DNA from: Bacteroidales bacterium
GTDB taxonomy: Bacteria; Bacteroidota; Bacteroidia; Bacteroidales; WCHB1-69
Direction of reading: 5' to 3'
Assembly (NCBI GenBank): GCA_017649855.1
Contig: JAGCGA010000004.1
Location: 62,001 to 126,000 of the forward strand
DNA length: 64,000 nucleotides
This document shows positions 60,259 through 64,000 of the stretch, in pieces. The notes beneath the pieces were generated by a model. That model searched no databases, was not told the DNA's origin, and saw only the letters and a program-made list of their open reading frames with translations. The first letter of the stretch is position 1. Every line of letters starts with the position of its first letter. A program made the translations under genes and the position numbers.

Positions 60259-61800
60259 TCAATACTTAACAACTTTCGTTGCAATTGTACCCTCAGTTGT
60301 CTCAATGGTCAGCAGATAGGTTCCTTCGGGCAGGCTCGACAAGGACAAGGAGCGGGGCACAGGCGAGGACCAAGAGCGCACCACCTGCCCGCAGATGTCC
60401 GTCAAGGTCATTCCGACAATCTGCAATCCACCATCGGAAATATTCAACAGCCCATTGGTCGGATTGGGATAGCAGACAAAGGGTGTATGCATATAGTCCA
60501 ACACAGCCGTACTATCCGAGCTGCCTTCATTTTGGGTGATCACAATATTGTTCAACTGTGTATTCCCTTTCGTGGCGGCATTCAGCTGCCATCTCACATA
60601 ACGGGTGTCTGGTGAAAGGCTCATGCCTGTAAAACGGGCATAGTCTGCCGTCGGGATTTCCACGTCGGTGAAGATGCCCACCAGACTCCACGATTGGCCA
60701 TCGGCAGACTGCATCACCGCAAACTCAATGCCCTCATAGGACACCGGTGCGCTCCCTCCCGTTTTGCCCTTCAAATCAAAAGAAAGAGCTCCCGGAGAGC
60801 TGTCCAGGTGCGCCACCAGGGCCGCGCGCCCGGCATTCGACGCCTCAAACTTGACAGACCCATCCGCATAGGAACTTCCCAAATAGTACCCCCTAAAGCC
60901 ACTCATCAGGGTGATATCCTCATGACCGGCCGTGCTGTTGTCGGAGATGTCAAAAGGAAGCTGAACCAATGAGTTCGTATCCTGGATGGTAATATGCACC
61001 GTGGAGATTTCACTGTCATACATGTTGGCTTTGACCGCAAATGCCTTGATCGTCAGTGTTTGTTCAATCACAAAAGGAGTCGCATACAACAACGAACCAG
61101 TTGTCGGATCCGACCCGTCTAACGTATAGTAAATCTGGGCACCCTCCGTGGCCGTGGTCATCGAGACGGTCTGCGCCTCATAATACAGCCCTGACGATGG
61201 TGTGATGTGAGGGACAGCAACGCTCTCCAGCACCACCTCCTCACCATCAACCACTGCTATATCATCAATGCGGCAGTCCGATGTCGTAGCGTTGGAAAAC
61301 CGAAGATGTATCCGGGTAGCAACGGGCAACCCATCGTAATGAATCCGATGCCATCCGGATGTGCCTGAACCAGAAGGCAAGGTATCTGCAAGACTCAACA
61401 ATGTCCACGACAGACTGTCCACAGAAACCTCCACGCGCAAGTTCCGCCCATTTTCGGCAGTCGTCTTCCTAATACCCAAATATAACTGGGGATTAGTCGC
61501 ATTCGCCGTGCCGATGCCCGAGACCTGGAACCACTTGACCGTGTCGTTCAACATCACATTGCCACCCCCGGACGCCAAGCCGTAACCCGACGAAGCGTTG
61601 GATGTCCGGACATCACAGGTCCCGTCTCCCAAATAGACCACCTCCGTGTTCTGCCATCCCGTGTAGTTCTGAACCAATGTGGCGGCTGACGGAGTGCCCA
61701 TATTCTCCTCATAGAGGACAGTCTGGGCACTCAAGCCCGTCATCGCCATTCCTAAGAGCCATATCGGCAGGCTCTTCCAAAATGTCTTTGATTTCTTCAT
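60259..61800 (-). CDS. T9SS type A protein with chitobiase-type domain
   Basis: A 513-residue exported protein (signal MKKSKTFWKSLPIWLLGMAMTGLSAQ). The N-terminal domain (TLVQNYTGWQNTEVVYLGDGTCDVRTSNAS...IDDIAVVDG) is a jelly-roll type beta domain. It is followed by a chitobiase/beta-hexosaminidase C-terminal-like Ig fold (ITPSSGLYYEAQTVSMTTATEGAQIYYTLDGSDPT) and a second domain (FEASNAGRAALVAHLDSSPGALSFDLKG). The end FVCYPNPTNGLLNISD...LTDICGQVVRSW...LPEGTYLLTI is the T9SS type A tail. No catalytic domain was recognised, so the protein may bind glycans or serve as scaffold. Confidence 0.87.
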   Translation of the reverse strand: MKKSKTFWKSLPIWLLGMAMTGLSAQTVLYEENMGTPSAATLVQNYTGWQNTEVVYLGDGTCDVRTSNASSGYGLASGGGNVMLNDTVKWFQVSGIGTANATNPQLYLGIRKTTAENGRNLRVEVSVDSLSWTLLSLADTLPSGSGTSGWHRIHYDGLPVATRIHLRFSNATTSDCRIDDIAVVDGEEVVLESVAVPHITPSSGLYYEAQTVSMTTATEGAQIYYTLDGSDPTTGSLLYATPFVIEQTLTIKAFAVKANMYDSEISTVHITIQDTNSLVQLPFDISDNSTAGHEDITLMSGFRGYYLGSSYADGSVKFEASNAGRAALVAHLDSSPGALSFDLKGKTGGSAPVSYEGIEFAVMQSADGQSWSLVGIFTDVEIPTADYARFTGMSLSPDTRYVRWQLNAATKGNTQLNNIVITQNEGSSDSTAVLDYMHTPFVCYPNPTNGLLNISDGGLQIVGMTLTDICGQVVRSWSSPVPRSLSLSSLPEGTYLLTIETTEGTIATKVVKY

Positions 61801-61865
61801 AATAGTACTTTTTTAAGTTTGTTTAGTTATAGTGAGCTGTTTGTATTCATCATTCAAAGACGAGG

Positions 61866-61873
61866 CAAAAATA
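61866..61873 (-). promoter_or_regulatory. -7 box for the T9SS gene
   Basis: The minus strand reads TATTTTTG, 65 bases before the ATG at 61800. Confidence 0.55.
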
Positions 61874-62156
61874 CAACAATAATTTTCGTTTGTCAAGTGT
61901 TTTTTAATACTTTTTTATCATATCATTAATTTTTACACTTAATAGTTAAAATAAAGGCTGGCAGGCAGACACAACAAGAACCTTAAACATCATTGCATCG
62001 TATTGTATATAAGACATTTGCACTGAAAAACAAATCTTCAGAGAGGATACAGACAACGCACCTATCATACAAGCTAAAAACAGCAGCACAGGGTTCGTCA
62101 AAGGAAAAAAATAAGAGAATTGCTCACTAAAAATCGCGACCTAATCATGATTTTTA

Positions 62157-62164
62157 TATATTTG
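62157..62164 (+). promoter_or_regulatory. -7 box for the response regulator
   Basis: TATATTTG (TAnnTTTG) lies 25 bases before the ATG at 62190. Confidence 0.55.
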
Positions 62165-62189
62165 CACTCTTTTTGAAACTAATAAAATT

Positions 62190-62873
62190 ATGGAACCTAT
62201 TAAGATTTTATTCGCTGAAGATGATGTCAACTTGGCAAAAGTGCTGATGGCCTACCTGACAGAAAAAGGCTATGAGGTGAGTCATGCCACTAACGGTGAA
62301 ATCGCATACGAGCTTTTCTGCCAGAACTCTTACGACATCTGCCTGATAGACGTCATGATGCCCTTGATGGATGGCTTCACGCTGGCTCAAGAGATCCGCA
62401 AGGTGGATAAAAAAATACCGATCATATTTCTGACTGCCAAGTCTTTACAAGAGGATATGATCAAAGGGCTCTCCATAGGCGGTGACGATTACATCACCAA
62501 ACCATTCCCGCGCGACGTCCTGCTGGCCCGCATCCAAGCCCTACTGCGACGCACCGTACAGAATGAGGAAGAAAGCGACATCGTGCAACTCTCCGAAAGC
62601 ATCTCGTTTGACAAAAAGAGACAGCTCCTGAACATCCAGGGCACCGAGAAAAAAATCACCACCCGTGAGGTGGAGTTGCTGCAACTCCTCATCGAGAAAA
62701 AGAATGATGTACTGGAACGCGGTTATGCTTTAAAGAAAATCTGGGGCGACGACAGCTGGTACAACTCCCGCAATATGGACGTGTACATCAACAAGTTGAG
62801 AAAACTGTTCAAGGGCGACCCCTCCATCCAAATCATCAACGTGCACGGCGTTGGATTCAAACTGATTATCTGA
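62190..62873 (+). CDS. OmpR/PhoB-family response regulator (orphan)
   Basis: A 227-residue regulator. The receiver domain has the acidic pocket EDD (residues 10-12), the phospho-acceptor D54 in CLIDVMMPLMDGF, T82 in FLTAKS and K104 in YITKPFPRD. The C-terminal winged helix has ITTREVELLQLLIEKKNDVLERGYALKKIWGDDSWYNSRNMDVYINKLRKLF and the final VHGVGFKLI wing. No histidine kinase gene is adjacent, so its partner is elsewhere. It resembles RprY-type regulators of Bacteroides. The stop lies inside the convergent DUF3109 gene (8-base overlap). Confidence 0.93.
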   Translation: MEPIKILFAEDDVNLAKVLMAYLTEKGYEVSHATNGEIAYELFCQNSYDICLIDVMMPLMDGFTLAQEIRKVDKKIPIIFLTAKSLQEDMIKGLSIGGDDYITKPFPRDVLLARIQALLRRTVQNEEESDIVQLSESISFDKKRQLLNIQGTEKKITTREVELLQLLIEKKNDVLERGYALKKIWGDDSWYNSRNMDVYINKLRKLFKGDPSIQIINVHGVGFKLII

Positions 62874-63447
62874 TTCCCTCTTTCTGATACAATTGGATGG
62901 TATCGCACAACTCCTGATACCATTTCTCCCCAAACATCTGAATGAGGGGCTGCTTCAGAAATACATACACCGGGATGGCCAACGCGTCCCCATGTTGGCA
63001 CGCCGATTCACAAATCGGCCAGTGATGGTAGTTCAAAGCCACGTACTTCCCCACCCTACTGACGCGTATCGGATAGAGAAAACAGGATATTGGCTTCCGG
63101 AAAGGGATTTCATGGTTCTCGAAAGCCTTTTCTATGGCACATTTTGCTATTCCATCTTCATAAAACACAAAGGCACAAGCTCCCTGGCCCGGCAACAAGG
63201 GAGTCTGAAACTCATCGTGTTGAAAAACAAAGGGCTCGCCGCCGTTTTCCACGACAGCGAGTCCTTCTTCGGTCATATATTTTCGATAGACGGGATAATA
63301 CTCTGACAACTCAGCAGTTTCATCCGGGGCCACTGGCGCTCCCGCATCACCTTCTATACAGCACTGCCCATGACATTGGGACAAATCGCAACAGAAATGG
63401 CGCTCAAAGAGCTCGTCAGACACCAGGACATCCCCGACTATCAGCAT
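62866..63447 (-). CDS. DUF3109-family cysteine-rich protein
   Basis: A 193-residue protein. I start it at the ATG at 63447 (MLIVGDVLVSDELFERHFCCDL); an in-frame GTG at 63456 would overlap the upstream stop. The family signature is clear: a cysteine cluster HFCCDLSQCHGQCCIEGDAGAPV, then ACAFVFYEDGIAKCAIEKAFENHEIPFRKPISCFLYPIRV and a last CESACQHG. The number and spacing of the cysteines suggest a metal or Fe-S cluster, as in related zinc/iron-chelating cysteine-cluster (YkgJ-like) proteins. Function unknown. It starts eight bases after the tryptophanase stop and is probably in the same operon. Confidence 0.9.
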   Translation of the reverse strand: MLIVGDVLVSDELFERHFCCDLSQCHGQCCIEGDAGAPVAPDETAELSEYYPVYRKYMTEEGLAVVENGGEPFVFQHDEFQTPLLPGQGACAFVFYEDGIAKCAIEKAFENHEIPFRKPISCFLYPIRVSRVGKYVALNYHHWPICESACQHGDALAIPVYVFLKQPLIQMFGEKWYQELCDTIQLYQKEGIR

Positions 63448-63455
63448 AGAATTCA

Positions 63456-64000
63456 CTATTTCAAGCGTTTGAACTGGCAGGTGAAGTGACGCATCAACTC
63501 AGCTTCCCACGTGATCTCCAAACCGCGCTTGATCGTATCGCGACGATCATACACATTCTTCAAGGCTGCAGCGATCACGTCCATGTGATTGTTGGTATAG
63601 ACGCGGCGCGGAATGCACAAACGCACGAAATCGTTGCCACCAAAGCGGTTCTCACGGGTCACCGGATCACGGTCGGCCAAAACATAGCCAATCTCGCAAG
63701 CACGGATACCAGCCTCCAGATACAACTCACAAGTCAGAGTCTGGGCTGGGAACTCCTCCTTCGGGATGTTGGTCAACACCTTGTCCGCATCCACGAAAAT
63801 GGCATGACCACCGGCAGGACGCTGGTAGGGAATACCATATTCATCCAATTTATCAGCCAAATACTGAACTTGCTTTACACGGGTCTCCACCATGTCGAAC
63901 TCGATATTCTCCTTCAAACCGACAGCCAAAGCATCCATGTCACGGCCATTCATACCGCCATAGGTCAAGAAGCCCTCGAAAGGAATGCAGAACAACTTGG
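63456..64000 (-). CDS. tnaA: Tryptophanase/tyrosine phenol-lyase family, C-terminal part
   Basis: The frame enters from the right edge and ends with TAG at 63458-63456, showing about 181 C-terminal residues. KLFCIPFEGFLTYGGMNGRDMDALAVGLKEN, RVKQVQYLADKLDEYGIPYQRPAGGHAIFVDA, LYLEAGIRACEIGYVLADRDP, FVRLCIPRRVYTNNHMDVI and a final LMRHFTCQFKRL are those of beta-eliminating PLP lyases, in which tryptophanase and tyrosine phenol-lyase are close relatives. Indole formation from tryptophan is more likely, but the residues that separate the two are outside the window. The 5' part, including the PLP lysine, is not visible. Confidence 0.88.
   Translation of the reverse strand, partial: KLFCIPFEGFLTYGGMNGRDMDALAVGLKENIEFDMVETRVKQVQYLADKLDEYGIPYQRPAGGHAIFVDADKVLTNIPKEEFPAQTLTCELYLEAGIRACEIGYVLADRDPVTRENRFGGNDFVRLCIPRRVYTNNHMDVIAAALKNVYDRRDTIKRGLEITWEAELMRHFTCQFKRLK

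Larger units (their letters stand above)
61801..62189. other. AT-rich divergent intergenic region
   Basis: A 389-base gap holding the divergent promoters at 61866 (minus) and 62157 (plus). The middle, 61900-62100, is AT-rich and shows no coding frame, repeat element or convincing hairpin. Confidence 0.7.

Overview
The window is chromosomal DNA of a Bacteroidota member, most likely an uncultured or poorly known Bacteroidales. The grounds are many TAnnTTTG-type -7 boxes just upstream of genes, the absence of obvious Shine-Dalgarno sites, several proteins with type IX secretion (T9SS) sorting domains (both the YPNP type A and the gliding-motility CHU_C type B), OstA-like, DUF4292, DUF3109 and short AMP nucleosidase families, and a FISUMP-domain protein. 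A methionine gamma-lyase-like enzyme and a tryptophanase-family lyase hint at amino-acid fermentation; two GH20 hexosaminidases and a GlcNAc-kinase-like protein hint at scavenging of aminosugars.

Layout. 1-5.2 kb (minus): bamD (runs off the left edge), an AddB-like PD-(D/E)XK nuclease and lepA. 5.3-6.2 kb (plus): an AT-rich three-gene cassette DUF3791 / DUF3990 / small protein that looks like an ADP-ribosyltransferase toxin module. 6.3-14.3 kb (minus): rsmI, tRNA-Leu(CAG), a queG-kdsD fusion, a DUF4292 lipoprotein, a T9SS type B protein, lpxB and a yqeY-like gene. 14.8-25 kb (mostly plus): lipoprotein, MATE transporter, a toxin/HTH pair with a palindromic operator, a four-part Fe-S/FAD oxidoreductase in one chain, a GlsB-type membrane protein, TerC and a GH20 lipoprotein. 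25-35 kb (minus): FISUMP protein, paired small membrane proteins, GH20, AMP nucleosidase, an HTH gene with a decayed toxin, nitroreductase and an M1 peptidase with a T9SS tail. 35-40.6 kb: a giant fn3 / GDGWN-module surface protein. 41-54 kb: sugar-nucleotide dehydrogenase, rseP, PLP lyase, nadE, GlcNAc kinase, PBP1A and a beta-helix protein with a T9SS partner. 54-64 kb: xseB, O-methyltransferase, trmD, ATP-grasp, O-antigen ligase, OstA-like, MORN lipoprotein, another T9SS protein, an orphan response regulator, DUF3109 and a partial tryptophanase.

Envelope biogenesis is the common thread: LPS synthesis and transport (kdsD, lpxB, OstA-like, O-antigen ligase, sugar dehydrogenase), outer-membrane assembly (bamD), peptidoglycan (PBP1A), envelope proteolysis (rseP) and T9SS cargo.

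The gaps between genes hold two kinds of repeat. One is short-word tandem repeats, mostly just after genes. The other is a modular, hairpin-bearing dispersed element found in at least five copies in both orientations (near 14.5, 16.6, 22.1, 31.8 and 35.0 kb). No transposase, integrase, CRISPR array or rRNA was seen. The most unusual items are the DUF3990 cassette, the dispersed element, the queG-kdsD fusion and the single-chain HcnABC-like oxidoreductase.
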